64,000 nucleotides of DNA from Buttiauxella selenatireducens (GTDB taxonomy: Bacteria > Pseudomonadota > Gammaproteobacteria > Enterobacterales > Enterobacteriaceae): assembly GCF_031432975.1 (NCBI RefSeq), contig NZ_CP133838.1, forward strand, positions 2,852,001-2,916,000. Reading direction: 5' to 3'. Positions 41,371 through 50,501 of this stretch are shown piece by piece (within the stretch, counting starts at the first letter, position 1; the number at the start of each line of letters is the position of its first letter). The notes under the pieces were generated by a model. The model was not told the origin of the DNA. It saw nothing but the letters and a program-made list of their open reading frames with translations, and searched no databases. A program made the translations under genes and the position numbers.

Positions 41371-43203
41371 TCAGGAGCTGATGTCATTGTCGCTATCCAT
41401 CACTGACAGATAGGGATTATCTTCCGGGACCGTCTCGCTAAAAAGTTCATCGTGATTATCCAGCAAATACCCTTTTACCTGCCGGGTCTTGCGTGGCCCC
41501 TTCACTTCGCAGGTAAAAATATTAATGCCGTCATCTCCGCGATAATGGTTTCCCAGTTTCTGAAAACCTCGCTGAACCTGACGCCACTCTTCACCAGTTT
41601 TTCCACTGGTTGACTGCACATACAGTTTGAATATGCCCGGTGACATCAGAAAAGTCCGCCCATCCACTCTGTGCACCGGGGATTTCGCATCATTCACCGC
41701 GATGCTGCGCGCCTGCAGGCCTTCGCGTAGCCACCGGAAAAAATCCTCACCGACTGCCGAACGGGGCGAATGTTCAGATGTAGGAGAGGTTATTTCTGTG
41801 GTGGTGGATTGAGCCGGAACTTCGGTTTTCATGGCATCTGCCATTGGCGGTAAACACGCAGCACCTGTTACACATTCAGCCTCATAGACGGGATTTACCG
41901 CTTTGGCTGGCGCAAAGAGCGAAAATGCCAGCTCAGCCAGTGGGTCACTTTCCGGCACGGGTTGCACTTCCGAAACCTGCATGGCGACGTCGATATCATC
42001 CTTGTCTGTTGCTCCGCCAAGAACAGAAACGACGGTGACCTGCCCTGCAAACGCTGCCGGACGGTTCTCCACATCCCGCCAGATCCGCGAAGGCGACAGC
42101 TGCAGTAGCGTCAACGGGCTACCTGGAGTCCAGCCACCGTCAGCCTTAATGTCACACGACCAGATGGCTTTTCCCTCCGGGGTTGGAATGATCAGACCGT
42201 GGGCCTGCATCTCATCAAACAGACGAAGATTATTATCCGGCACGCCGGTGACACCCTGCTGCAACAGCCAGGCGCGCACGTTATCGGCCGTAGTTTTGCT
42301 GATAAGCCACAACGCATCCTCTGTCAGCCAGCCATCCGAGCCCGAATGGGGGTTATTCAGCTTATAGCGGGTTAGTACCAGCTCACACAGCGCTGTCAGC
42401 ATCTGCTTTGCCAGAGACGGCTGCGGATTATCCAGCACGCTGTCTGCCCGGGCCCCCATAAACTGTGCCACCGACGCGCGATCCGCCTCCTGTACCAGCA
42501 CGCCCATCACGCCTGCCCGGTCAGAATGCCCGCTGATGCAGTATAAAAACGCCGCATACAACGCCGGAAACTGCGCCAGCCAATTCAGCGCCGCGTCGGG
42601 GAGCACTCGGGCGACCAGAAACGCCCCCGCCACCGGATGAAGCTGATAATCCCGTGGCCTGCGGTATTTCAGTCGGTACGGTTTTTCCGGCGGCCCCGTC
42701 CACGGATACCAGGGCTCATTGTCATCGGTCGTCATCTCTATGTCGGCGACAATTTTTCCCAGGTCATGTAGCAACGCGGCATACAACACCCCGGCCGTCC
42801 AGGCTTCCGCTTCGCGGGCCTGGTCTTCCGGTGCCGCGCCTGTCGGCAACAAATGACGCTGGCGCAGCTTCGCCGCAAACGCCATCACTTCCAGCGAGTG
42901 GTCAAGCAGTCCGCCGGGGTATGCGTGATGATGGTATTCAGAGGCCGGTAACTGTTGCACCAGCTCAGCGAAACGCGCAATCGGCACGTCATAAAGTTCG
43001 TTAAATAAAGAGGAAGGCATGGAGGTTCGCTGCCAGATAATTTTCATCAGTCGCTGGCGCAGCGGTGTGGCAAGCAACGCCTCCGCCCGCTGCGGATAAA
43101 ACCAGCCGGGTTTGTTTTCCACTTCCGCCTGCCGGTTATCGCTTTCCGGTGGTGGCGCCGGCTTTCTGAGCCATTTCAGCTTTGCATAAAATCCTGCGTT
43201 CAT
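41371..43203 (-). CDS. MobH-type relaxase (TraI_2, TIGR03760-like)
   Basis: A 610-residue ICE relaxase expected to nick oriT and pilot DNA transfer. The N-terminal TraI_2 domain holds the HD-hydrolase-like motif of MobH enzymes: HHHAYPGGLLDHSLEV (~92-107) and LLHDLGKIVADIE (~146-158), with a further conserved QLHPVAGAFL. The C-terminal TraI_2_C/putative helicase-like domain is ~510-605. It lies near the integrase end, downstream of parA and a ribbon-helix-helix gene, as in PFGI-1/ICEHin1056-type elements. Confidence 0.92.
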   Translation of the reverse strand: MNAGFYAKLKWLRKPAPPPESDNRQAEVENKPGWFYPQRAEALLATPLRQRLMKIIWQRTSMPSSLFNELYDVPIARFAELVQQLPASEYHHHAYPGGLLDHSLEVMAFAAKLRQRHLLPTGAAPEDQAREAEAWTAGVLYAALLHDLGKIVADIEMTTDDNEPWYPWTGPPEKPYRLKYRRPRDYQLHPVAGAFLVARVLPDAALNWLAQFPALYAAFLYCISGHSDRAGVMGVLVQEADRASVAQFMGARADSVLDNPQPSLAKQMLTALCELVLTRYKLNNPHSGSDGWLTEDALWLISKTTADNVRAWLLQQGVTGVPDNNLRLFDEMQAHGLIIPTPEGKAIWSCDIKADGGWTPGSPLTLLQLSPSRIWRDVENRPAAFAGQVTVVSVLGGATDKDDIDVAMQVSEVQPVPESDPLAELAFSLFAPAKAVNPVYEAECVTGAACLPPMADAMKTEVPAQSTTTEITSPTSEHSPRSAVGEDFFRWLREGLQARSIAVNDAKSPVHRVDGRTFLMSPGIFKLYVQSTSGKTGEEWRQVQRGFQKLGNHYRGDDGINIFTCEVKGPRKTRQVKGYLLDNHDELFSETVPEDNPYLSVMDSDNDISS

Positions 43204-43215
43204 GAATGCCCCCTT

Positions 43216-43431
43216 TCATTTATTCATGCTGCGCCAGAAGTGGTAACACTCCAATAAAAATGCCGTCATGCTTTTCCCCTGCTCGGTGGCCACCAGTTTG
43301 ATCTCACGGTGAAGTTGTGGGTCGATACGAATTTGCAGCGGTCGGGTATCTCCCACCCGGTGGTCAACGAGGGTCGCGGCCAGCGGGCGTGGAACGATTG
43401 GGGAGAGTTTCAGTTGCGGTTTTCTTGCCAT
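43216..43431 (-). CDS. Small ribbon-helix-helix-like DNA-binding protein
   Basis: A 71-residue basic protein whose C-terminal half (PLQIRIDPQLHREIKLVATEQGKSMTAFLLECY) fits a ribbon-helix-helix dimer, like partition partners of ParA or Arc/MetJ proteins. ATG 43431 follows GGAGG. It lies between parA and the relaxase. A 12-base inverted repeat just upstream (43455-43498) is a candidate binding site. Confidence 0.78.
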   Translation of the reverse strand: MARKPQLKLSPIVPRPLAATLVDHRVGDTRPLQIRIDPQLHREIKLVATEQGKSMTAFLLECYHFWRSMNK

Positions 43432-43454
43432 CACAGCCTCCGTCAGTGTGAAAG

Positions 43455-43498
43455 GCTGAAATCATGAAAATAGGCAATGCGCGTTGCATGATTTCAGC
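43455..43498. repeat. 12-base perfect inverted repeat upstream of the RHH gene
   Basis: GCTGAAATCATG and CATGATTTCAGC flank 20 bases that include the paired GGCAATGCGCGTTG. It sits in the parA-RHH gap and resembles an operator or centromere-like site. The arms share ATCATG with the TCATGA motifs near the parA start. Confidence 0.6.
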
Positions 43499-43507
43499 TG
43501 CAGGGGA

Positions 43508-44143
43508 TCAGTCGCCGGTCTGCCCGGCGCGAGCAAGAATGTCATGCACGATATTTCTGGCACGGCGATTGAGGGTTTTCCAGAGCGTCTCGGTGATGGT
43601 ATGCCCCGCATCCAGCGCGATGCTGTAGCCCGCTTTGAAGGTGAGAAACGTGGGCGAACAGGCAAACTGCCAGGCGCTTATCGTCCGGATGGCGGCATTC
43701 CCTTCCGCGATGCTCGGGGCTTTCCCCACCACATAAAACAACCGGTTGTGCGGGATCCCTTTATGCACCAGCTCATGGCCGAGCAGCAGCGAGGGCTCCA
43801 GGTCATCGAGTGATGTCCCGGTCGCTATCACCACAAGGTTCGATTGGCGGGCAATATCCAATGAGGAAATATCGACAAACGGGCGCGTATCGACAATCAG
43901 GCACGGATAATGACGGGTCGCTTTCAGCGCCACATCGTGGCGGCGATACACGTCAGTCTCAACTGCCGGTAAAAAACCGGATTTGTCGCGGCGCTCGGCC
44001 CATTTGGCGCTGGTCTGTTGCTGGCTGTCCAGGTCGCACAGATGCGTGCTTTTTCCCGAACGGATACATTCAACCGCCGTGGCGCGGGCAAGGGTTGAGC
44101 GCCCAACACCACCTTTCTGACTGATAAAACTGATAATCATCAT
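43508..44143 (-). CDS. ParA-family partition ATPase
   Basis: A 211-residue deviant Walker-A ATPase (FISQKGGVGRSTLARA, residues ~6-21), with switch residues in HLCDLDSQQQTSAKWAERR and YPCLIVDTRP. It probably stabilises the excised ICE or positions it for transfer, together with the RHH protein. In the P-loop, GGVGRST has Arg where ParA proteins usually have Lys (GGVGKST); the deviant Lys (QKGGVG) is kept. Confidence 0.9.
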   Translation of the reverse strand: MMIISFISQKGGVGRSTLARATAVECIRSGKSTHLCDLDSQQQTSAKWAERRDKSGFLPAVETDVYRRHDVALKATRHYPCLIVDTRPFVDISSLDIARQSNLVVIATGTSLDDLEPSLLLGHELVHKGIPHNRLFYVVGKAPSIAEGNAAIRTISAWQFACSPTFLTFKAGYSIALDAGHTITETLWKTLNRRARNIVHDILARAGQTGD

Positions 44144-44153
44144 CGTCTCCTGC

Positions 44154-44471
44154 TTTCATGAGGTCATGAAAAACGTAAAAAAGGAATGCAGGAGCACTCT
44201 GGCGAAAAACACCGCCCGGGTCGGCAATAAACTCATTTTCGCGCAGGCACATTTAATGAAGGCAGGAAATGTTGTTCGCAGCAGAGGCCTTTGGGTTTTT
44301 AGCCTTTTCGGGTAAGGCTGTTACCCTTGTCATCCTTTACCCTTTCCTTTACTCCCTTGCCCTTTACCGTGGCCTTTTACGTTTTTATTCCGGCTTGCGA
44401 TGGCGTTCATCAAACCGTCGCCCTTTCCCGCCAGCAGCCCTTCATGAATAGTGAAATTCATGCTGTCATGA
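44154..44471. promoter_or_regulatory. TCATGA-rich region upstream of parA
   Basis: TTTCATGAGGTCATGAAA (44154-44171) is an exact inverted repeat just before the parA start. Further TCATGA copies occur at 44442 and 44466, and at 43462 in the IR near the RHH gene. The region 44320-44400 also has runs of CCTTTAC/CCCTTT. There is no gene in 44144-44505. A partition site or promoter-operator is inferred. Confidence 0.45.
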
Positions 44472-44505
44472 CAAAAAAACACCCTTCAGATGAAGGGTGC
44501 ACCGT

Positions 44506-44988
44506 TCAGAGTTGTGCGTGTTCGGAAAATGACCAGTAGTTTCCATCGGCACCGATGATGATGTGATCAAGCAGGCGGATCTCCAGCATCGACAGCACAT
44601 CTTTGATGCGACCGGTGACGCGCTTGTCGGCCTCGCTTGGACAGACTATTCCGGAGGGATGATTATGGGCGATCAGGATCGCCGGTGCGTTATACAAAAG
44701 CGCCTTGCGGGCGATGATGCGGGGATGAACTTCAACATGGTTCAGATCGCCACTGAACAGTTTCTCCGTGGCGATAAGTTGATGCTGATTATTGAGAAAC
44801 AACACCAGAAAATGCTCCCGATCCTGCTCCCAGAGTTGTAGGCGTAAATAATTCAGCGCCAGGGTCGATGAGGTAAATTCAGGTGCGGCGTCAGCGCACA
44901 GAAACTGGCGTTCAACGGCCCTGAGGGCGCGTTCAACCAGCCGCTGATCTTTATCGGAAATACAGGCGTGCAGGCTCAGTTCAGACAT
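44506..44988 (-). CDS. RadC/JAB-domain protein
   Basis: A 160-residue RadC-type protein with an intact JAMM zinc motif (HVEVHPRIIARKALL, then AHNHPSG and the Ser/Asp in VCPSEADKRVTGRI). ATG 44988 is chosen because AGGAG lies 8 bases upstream. RadC-like genes are common in plasmids, ICEs and genomic islands; the biochemical role is not settled. Confidence 0.88.
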   Translation of the reverse strand: MSELSLHACISDKDQRLVERALRAVERQFLCADAAPEFTSSTLALNYLRLQLWEQDREHFLVLFLNNQHQLIATEKLFSGDLNHVEVHPRIIARKALLYNAPAILIAHNHPSGIVCPSEADKRVTGRIKDVLSMLEIRLLDHIIIGADGNYWSFSEHAQL

Positions 44989-45268
44989 AGCAGAACTCCT
45001 GTGGGGAATAATGTGTTGGGGATATCGTTGAGAGAAGGTAAGCGCCAGTGTGCAATACACCGCTCGTTTTCAGGCGTCTGAGCATTTAAAGGGCATGAAC
45101 GTGACGTTCACCGGGCGCTGCAACAGCAGCAGTGTGCCGGGTCAGTATCGGATGTGACCGCCATACGATGAAAGCGAAAACTAGTATCGCAAATGCGGGA
45201 AAAATAACTGGCTATTTTTTAACCATTCGTTAGTGTGTGATTAGGCAGCAAAACAGGAGGACATCATC

Positions 45269-45529
45269 ATGTCGCAGAAAACGCTCAGCGATATCCTGCA
45301 CCGCCAGGCCCGCAATGCAATAGGCTGGCTCAGCCAGAAAATTCCAGGAACGGAGCATTACACTCCCAAAGATCTGGCCCTGGATGTGCTAATTACGATG
45401 ATTAAGCATGCACCTAAAAAAGCATGCAAGCCGTATGATGATACACAACTTAACGGGTACTATTTTGATGGGCCAGAAGGCCCTGGTACGTATATTGATG
45501 GATACAGAATTGACAACCATGGCGATTAA
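45269..45529 (+). CDS. Hypothetical 86-residue ICE protein
   Basis: A small soluble protein with a strong ribosome binding site (AGGAGGACATCATCATG). The N-terminal half is helical (LSDILHRQARNAIGWLSQKI) and the C-terminus Gly/Tyr/Asp-rich (YYFDGPEGPGTYIDGYRIDN). I recognise no family. Opposite in orientation to its neighbours, so it has its own promoter in the 280-base gap after radC. Confidence 0.6.
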   Translation: MSQKTLSDILHRQARNAIGWLSQKIPGTEHYTPKDLALDVLITMIKHAPKKACKPYDDTQLNGYYFDGPEGPGTYIDGYRIDNHGD

Positions 45530-45537
45530 AATGGCCG

Positions 45538-47052
45538 CTAGCGCAATTTACTCAGAATACTGGTCAAAACGCTTTTAAGTTGCTCAGCGGCCTCACCTCC
45601 CGCTTGCTTCGCAGGCTCGCTTCCAGCCCGAAGAGAGCTAGCGATTGCGCCTCCTACTTGTAATCCCGCCCACCCCAGCGCCCCCATCCAGAATGCCGGC
45701 AACACCAGAAACATCGTCGCAAGCACAAACTGCATAATCATATTGTCCTGCACGTTTTGTATCCCGGCCAGATTCCAGCCGCTGTGGGTGTCACTTTCGT
45801 ACAACAACGACAGCATTGCACTGTCCAGCCAGCGCGCCAGCTCCCACCAGAAGGTCAGGAATATCAGACCGAACTGGGCAAACGTCAGGGTCAGCACCGT
45901 TTTCACACTGTAGGCAGAAAACACCGTCACCAGCGGAATACAGATAATCAGCGCCATCTGCAAAATAGCCTGCACCATCGGCAACGCCTGGCGCAGCGAA
46001 TCAAATGCCGGAAAGGCCGCAATCGCCGTCAGCCGGTTGCCTGTCGAGGCAATGACCCGCGTCACCCCATGAAAAAACGAGCCTTCCACCTCACCGCCAT
46101 AACCGGAATAGGCTTGCCCGTCGGGTGAGACCGTCATATTGCGCGTGCTGACCAGCGCACGAAGAACCACTTCCTCCTGTGTTTCTTTCGCGGTGCCCAG
46201 GGTCCGGAAGGTCTGCCAGACATCCGGTTTAACCCGCGCCAGCAGCCGCGATTTCAGCCCAATATCCGCATCCGCCCACCACTGCTGGCAGGTCGGGTAG
46301 CCTCCCTTACCGTTATCCACCAGCCCCGCATCACGGTCGCTGTTATACGGCCAGGCTGGCCTCGGGGTGCGGGCATGCTCTGTGTCGTAGTAACCTGGTT
46401 GCGTCATAAAGCGCGATGACCCGGGCCAGGCCACATCCTGGTCTTCGTCATCAGTGAGCTCCGCTGCGCGTTGCTTCAGGCTGACCAGCGAGGGCGCGTA
46501 GCACTCCATCACAAAATCCTGCAATTCCTGTGTGAGGATACGGTCACCGATGCGGGTGTGCTGCACATCAAAGCGCAGTTGCCGCAAATCCGGTTTGCAG
46601 GGCAGTGTGACCGTGGCGGCATTCATCACCCCTTTTGACACAACATGGACCAGATACCACCACATCGGTACCCTGGCCGTCTGGCCGTTGATTTCATTCA
46701 CCAGCGGGGCGTAGCCAGATGATTCCGGTGCGGCGGGCACCGTGATGTTGCACTGTTTTGAGCGCTCCGTGTTGAGCTGCATCTGGGTGATATCGACACT
46801 GAGCAGCGGTACGCAGGTGAACATCACCACCAGCATCGCCATATACACGGTGTTTTCCATCCATGCCAGCGTCAGGCCGCCTGCATCCCCCTCATCTGCG
46901 CCCTGTTCACGCGCCTTCAGCACATGCGCAATCAGTTTCATCAGCAGCGGCAGAGCAAACAGCCCGGTGGAGGTGATAATGCTCCAGATACCGTTGCTGA
47001 CCAGCCAGCCCAGTACGGTAAGAACATATTCCAGATAACTGTTGGCACTCAT
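45538..47052 (-). CDS. TraG N-terminal-domain conjugation protein
   Basis: A 504-residue membrane protein of the TraG_N type (mating pair formation/stabilisation). Hydrophobic segments lie near residues 5-30, 35-55, 75-100 and in the last third. ATG 47052 (MSANSYLEYVLTVLGWL) overlaps the previous stop as ATGA and is preferred over the longer frame. It completes the TIGR03757-TIGR03756-TIGR03755-small protein-TraG string. Confidence 0.87.
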   Translation of the reverse strand: MSANSYLEYVLTVLGWLVSNGIWSIITSTGLFALPLLMKLIAHVLKAREQGADEGDAGGLTLAWMENTVYMAMLVVMFTCVPLLSVDITQMQLNTERSKQCNITVPAAPESSGYAPLVNEINGQTARVPMWWYLVHVVSKGVMNAATVTLPCKPDLRQLRFDVQHTRIGDRILTQELQDFVMECYAPSLVSLKQRAAELTDDEDQDVAWPGSSRFMTQPGYYDTEHARTPRPAWPYNSDRDAGLVDNGKGGYPTCQQWWADADIGLKSRLLARVKPDVWQTFRTLGTAKETQEEVVLRALVSTRNMTVSPDGQAYSGYGGEVEGSFFHGVTRVIASTGNRLTAIAAFPAFDSLRQALPMVQAILQMALIICIPLVTVFSAYSVKTVLTLTFAQFGLIFLTFWWELARWLDSAMLSLLYESDTHSGWNLAGIQNVQDNMIMQFVLATMFLVLPAFWMGALGWAGLQVGGAIASSLRAGSEPAKQAGGEAAEQLKSVLTSILSKLR

Positions 47053-47360
47053 GCCGCACCTCCGGTCTGCAGCAGATTGCTGATTTCGCTCAATGTCACC
47101 AGCAGCATAAAACACACCATTGTGCGTTTCATCTGCCGTCTGGAGGCCGGTGCGGCAGGGTGGTAGGCACGGCACCAGAGTATCGCGATGGCGGTGTACA
47201 GACACAACCGCCAGACCAGCAGGCCGTAACGGGCCTGCAGCAGCAGATGTTGCACGCCGAGCACCGGCGAGGTCTCACTCAGCACTCCGGCGGCCAGCAG
47301 CAATGCACCGGTCAGCAGAGCGAGGATTATCAGTGTCATTCTGAATCGTCGCCATATCAT
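47049..47360 (-). CDS. Small membrane protein of the conjugation module
   Basis: About 103 residues with three hydrophobic helices (LIILALLTGALLLAAGVL, LVWRLCLYTAIAILWC, TMVCFMLLVTLSEI). ATG 47360 overlaps the TIGR03755 stop region and follows AGGAGG; the stop overlaps traG as ATGA. Its conserved place in this type of element suggests a transfer role; no motif shows it. Confidence 0.75.
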   Translation of the reverse strand: MIWRRFRMTLIILALLTGALLLAAGVLSETSPVLGVQHLLLQARYGLLVWRLCLYTAIAILWCRAYHPAAPASRRQMKRTMVCFMLLVTLSEISNLLQTGGAA

Positions 47361-48745
47361 CACTTCTCCTCCTGCGGGGTGCTGAGGTTGCGCACGCGCG
47401 CATCACCGTCATCTTCCACGCTGACCGCCTGCCCTCGGGTGGCATTGCGTGCCGCTTCGCGCCCGAGAATAGCGCTACTGGTATTGCTGGCGAGCATCCG
47501 CCGCATTTCCAGCTCCAGCCGCAGTTGGTTCAACTCCCCGTCAAGCTGCTGAGTGGTCTGGTTCAGTTGGATCTGTGCTTCCTTTTCTGCAGCAATATTG
47601 GGCTCGCGCATCCCGGCAAGCAGCATACGCCGGGCCATCAGCGCCTGCTCCATCACGCGTGCCAGGGCCATCTCGCCGGCGAGTCGTTCCATCAGCACCA
47701 GCGCATCCGCATCGGCCCGCAGCGCTTCCACCACGCCACGGGTCAGTAGCAGACTACCACCGGAGGCTTTTGCCAGATTTTCACGCGAGGGTCTGAGCTC
47801 ACCGCTGACCAGGGCCGCCAGGACTGCCGCTATTTTCTCCTGCTCGTCGGCAATCAGCGGCGAGAGCCCGACCCCTGCCTGAGCACCCGATTTCTGCACG
47901 CTGTTGCCATTCTCATCATTATCCGGTGCCACATTGATGGTCTGCTCCCCCACCACCCTGCCAAGCCAGGTTGCCGCCTGCGCCGGTGAGCTCCAGATCC
48001 GACACAGCTCCCCCTGGCACTGTGAGGCAGAAATGTTGCCGGATTCGGTGACGCTGCGCTGGTTCAGAATGTTGTAGCCCGCCCTCACGGTGTCCCCGAC
48101 AAGCTTGATCGGTGGCTGCCCACGACCACCGCGCTTTTGCCCGCCCACCCAGGTTTTGCCCTTACTGGCGGCCTCTTTTTCCCCCTGTTTTTGTGCGCGG
48201 ACGGCATCAGTATCGCCAGCCGCCACGGACTGGAAATTCTCTGATTTGGCACTTTGTGTCCAGGCCGGGCCATAGGCAAAATCGGTCATTTTCTCCGCCA
48301 TCGCCTGGCAGGAGAGTTTTGCCTTGTCAAAATCCACCCGGGCCTGCAGCACGCCATTGGTGAGCAGGTCGTAGAGCTGGGGATTGGCACGCTGAATTAT
48401 CATCGCCGGCAAACTGGCAACGGCTGAAGTGGCATTCTGGATCACACTGCCCATCAGTTGCTGAAAACCTTCTGTCACCCCGTTAAGCTGGTTGCGCACC
48501 GTGGTGCTTATATCAAAATTTCCGCACATCAGGTCGCTGTTAAAGCCCGCCCGCAGGTTCAATACTTGCGTGTTACGCCGGGTCAGCGCCGGGGTGATCA
48601 CCGAGCCACCGCCAATCTGGTAGTACAGTGCATCCGCAATAGCGCCCTTCTGGTCAATCCCATAGCCGTCGTCAGTGGCCCGCACGGTATGGCAGATGAG
48701 GCCAACGGCCACCGCTATCAGTGCCTGTTTGTGCATCTGTTTCAT
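47360..48745 (-). CDS. TIGR03755-family ICE protein (TraH-like)
   Basis: A 461-residue exported protein with a signal peptide (QALIAVAVGLICHTVRA). ATG 48745 is chosen: GGAGG is 9 bases upstream, whereas the ATG at 48754 abuts it. Family-like parts are GIDQKGAIADALYYQIGGGS and the long C-terminal helical/coiled-coil region (~370-440, QIQLNQTTQQLDGELNQLRL). Periplasmic component of type G mating-pair formation, by family analogy. Confidence 0.85.
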   Translation of the reverse strand: MKQMHKQALIAVAVGLICHTVRATDDGYGIDQKGAIADALYYQIGGGSVITPALTRRNTQVLNLRAGFNSDLMCGNFDISTTVRNQLNGVTEGFQQLMGSVIQNATSAVASLPAMIIQRANPQLYDLLTNGVLQARVDFDKAKLSCQAMAEKMTDFAYGPAWTQSAKSENFQSVAAGDTDAVRAQKQGEKEAASKGKTWVGGQKRGGRGQPPIKLVGDTVRAGYNILNQRSVTESGNISASQCQGELCRIWSSPAQAATWLGRVVGEQTINVAPDNDENGNSVQKSGAQAGVGLSPLIADEQEKIAAVLAALVSGELRPSRENLAKASGGSLLLTRGVVEALRADADALVLMERLAGEMALARVMEQALMARRMLLAGMREPNIAAEKEAQIQLNQTTQQLDGELNQLRLELEMRRMLASNTSSAILGREAARNATRGQAVSVEDDGDARVRNLSTPQEEK

Positions 48746-48750
48746 TATTT

Positions 48751-49701
48751 TCATCCTCCGGTACTCCCCAGAAAAGTCTGCCCACGCCGCTGGCAGCAGG
48801 CGTAAGGCCGCCACAGCGCCCAGCTGTAACTGCCGTTTTCCGAATAACGGTCACGCCAGTCGGCAGTGGCGGGAGGGTCGGGAGGGTCGGGGAATATGGC
48901 GCAAGTCGTACTCATCTGTGGGGAAAGGCGCTGCCAGGTGTGATTGCCAGGTTTACCCTCCTGAACCGGCTCAGGTGGCCAGTAACCCGGACGTGCAGAG
49001 GTCGTCTGCGGTAAATAAACATGCAACTGCCCGGTGCGGGTGACAATATCGGCGGCACGCTGGGCCATAGTCGCCGCCGCTTTATAGTCGTTTGTCTGCC
49101 CTAGAGCCCCTGCTCGGGGATAAATATTGCCCCATAAATCACCGGGTGCGCCCAGCTCACGCAGGCCTGGCGTCAGCGCCTCGGGGTAGAACATCTCCGG
49201 GATACCGCCCCGCCAGGCAAGGATATCGAGGGTACTGACAAAATAGGGCTGAAACGGCACGGCGCTGCCGCTACAGCTGTAACCCAAGCCGCTGAGAAAA
49301 CGGTAAAATGCCGCGTCCGCCGGATGCCCGAAGGCATCCGCATTTTTAAAGCGAATACGCGTTTTGTTATGGGTGATGCGGGAGTGAGTGTCTCCGCCCT
49401 CTTCCGCTCCGGGCAATGCTGTGCCGGCAACGGCCATTTCCTGCCAGGGATTGTCACCGGGCGTGCTGTACGCCGACACCACCAGGTCAGGTAGATTGTG
49501 TCTAACCTTGACCGAGGTTTTGACCGTGCAACCGTACGGCGTGCACAGCAGCCAGTAGCAGATGCCAGCCACCCGGTACTCCAGACAATCCGGCGACAGG
49601 GCCGAGGCGATAATCTGCGGCGTGGTGATGGCCCCCACCGGCAGAGTCACCGCCAGCAACGACGCCAGCCGCAGGCGAACGATACGAAGAGTGATTTTCA
49701 T
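48751..49701 (-). CDS. TIGR03756-family ICE protein (TraU-like)
   Basis: A 316-residue exported protein. The signal peptide is followed by Cys-rich TraU-like sequence (ALSPDCLEYRVAGICYWLLCTPYGCTVKTSVKVRHNLPDLVV, given in two parts by the motif CYWLLCTPYGC). ATG 49701 overlaps the TIGR03757 stop as ATGA. Acts in pilus assembly or mating-pair stabilisation, by homology. Confidence 0.88.
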   Translation of the reverse strand: MKITLRIVRLRLASLLAVTLPVGAITTPQIIASALSPDCLEYRVAGICYWLLCTPYGCTVKTSVKVRHNLPDLVVSAYSTPGDNPWQEMAVAGTALPGAEEGGDTHSRITHNKTRIRFKNADAFGHPADAAFYRFLSGLGYSCSGSAVPFQPYFVSTLDILAWRGGIPEMFYPEALTPGLRELGAPGDLWGNIYPRAGALGQTNDYKAAATMAQRAADIVTRTGQLHVYLPQTTSARPGYWPPEPVQEGKPGNHTWQRLSPQMSTTCAIFPDPPDPPATADWRDRYSENGSYSWALWRPYACCQRRGQTFLGSTGG

Positions 49702-50108
49702 GGCTGTTGCGCCTGCCACGCATCCCGCAGCTGCTGTGCCAGCGCCACATCCGTTGTGCCATACACCACGAAGCGGTCATCGAAAACCACGGCCGGAATT
49801 TTGGCGATCCCCACCGCTCGCGCTTCAAGCAAAGCCTGATAAGCATGGGTCAGGCGGGCTTCCTGCTCATGCCAGTCAGGCTGCTGCATACGAAGTTGTG
49901 CCTGTTTCTCAGCTTCCTGCGTGTTGTCAGAAAGCGATGGGAATAGCCCTTTTTCGAGCAGGACCACCTCTTCCAGCACCTGCACCACCACACCGGGTTC
50001 GGGATGCTCTACCGGCCAGCGTTTAGTGGTGTAAACCACCGCCTGGGCGAATACGGACGTTGCGACAAAATATAAAATGCACGGTGAGAAGAAAAGATAA
50101 CGCGGCAT
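49698..50108 (-). CDS. TIGR03757-family ICE protein
   Basis: A 136-residue exported protein with a signal peptide (YLFFSPCILYFVATSVFA) and a thioredoxin-like/TrbC-like C-terminus (ARAVGIAKIPAVVFDDRFVVYGTTDVALA). It normally lies close to the VirB4-like ATPase gene in this ICE family; here 12 kb of cargo separates them. Confidence 0.87.
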   Translation of the reverse strand: MPRYLFFSPCILYFVATSVFAQAVVYTTKRWPVEHPEPGVVVQVLEEVVLLEKGLFPSLSDNTQEAEKQAQLRMQQPDWHEQEARLTHAYQALLEARAVGIAKIPAVVFDDRFVVYGTTDVALAQQLRDAWQAQQP

Positions 50109-50287
50109 GGTATTCCCCTGATGTTTCAGTCAGACGGGGATTTAACGCGCAAAGCGAAAAGCTGGCGTTGAAAAACTCATTACGGGGGGAAGAAGGTTTT
50201 CTGGATAACCGTTGTAGAACCAACATAGCCTCAACCATGTCGGGCACATGCCTGTCACTCTTCGGATAATTAAAAAATAATTATTAA

Positions 50288-50428
50288 TTGTGCCACGGCC
50301 TGCGACTCGTATGATGTTCGGGCTAATAACATACTTAAAATAATTTGCACGTATTGTGCACGAAAACATTCTTTCAGACCAGATACCACCCCCTTCATGC
50401 GAGAAGTCCGGGTATCTGGTCTTTTTTT
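50288..50428 (+). ncRNA. Candidate small RNA with promoter and strong terminator
   Basis: Plus-strand TTGTGC (50288-50293), 16-base spacer, TATGAT (50310-50315) could start a transcript near 50322. The transcript would end at a strong intrinsic terminator: AGACCAGATACC (50376-50387) pairs perfectly with GGTATCTGGTCT (50411-50422), followed by seven T. A second hairpin (TTGCAC...GTGCAC, about 50345-50362) precedes it. No plus-strand gene explains this terminator; the gap 50109-50501 is otherwise empty. Confidence 0.4.
50376..50428 (+). terminator. Plus-strand intrinsic terminator
   Basis: Perfect 12-bp stem with a 23-base loop and a T7 tract; it faces away from both neighbouring minus-strand genes. 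Confidence 0.85.
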
Positions 50429-50501
50429 GCCTTAAATAATCTGACAGGCCGCTGTGTGCGAAGCAGACACTCTTTTGGCATCAAAAATGACACTTAAAGT
50501 A

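Noticed and set aside
43020-43203. Whether the MobH relaxase is instead a stand-alone HD-domain phosphohydrolase
   Set aside because: The HD-like motifs are embedded in TraI_2 sequence with the C-terminal TraI_2_C-like region, and the neighbours are ICE transfer genes.
44320-44400. CCTTTAC-type short repeats as a CRISPR array or iterons
   Set aside because: Units are irregular, 7-10 bases, with no constant spacers; no cas or rep gene is present.
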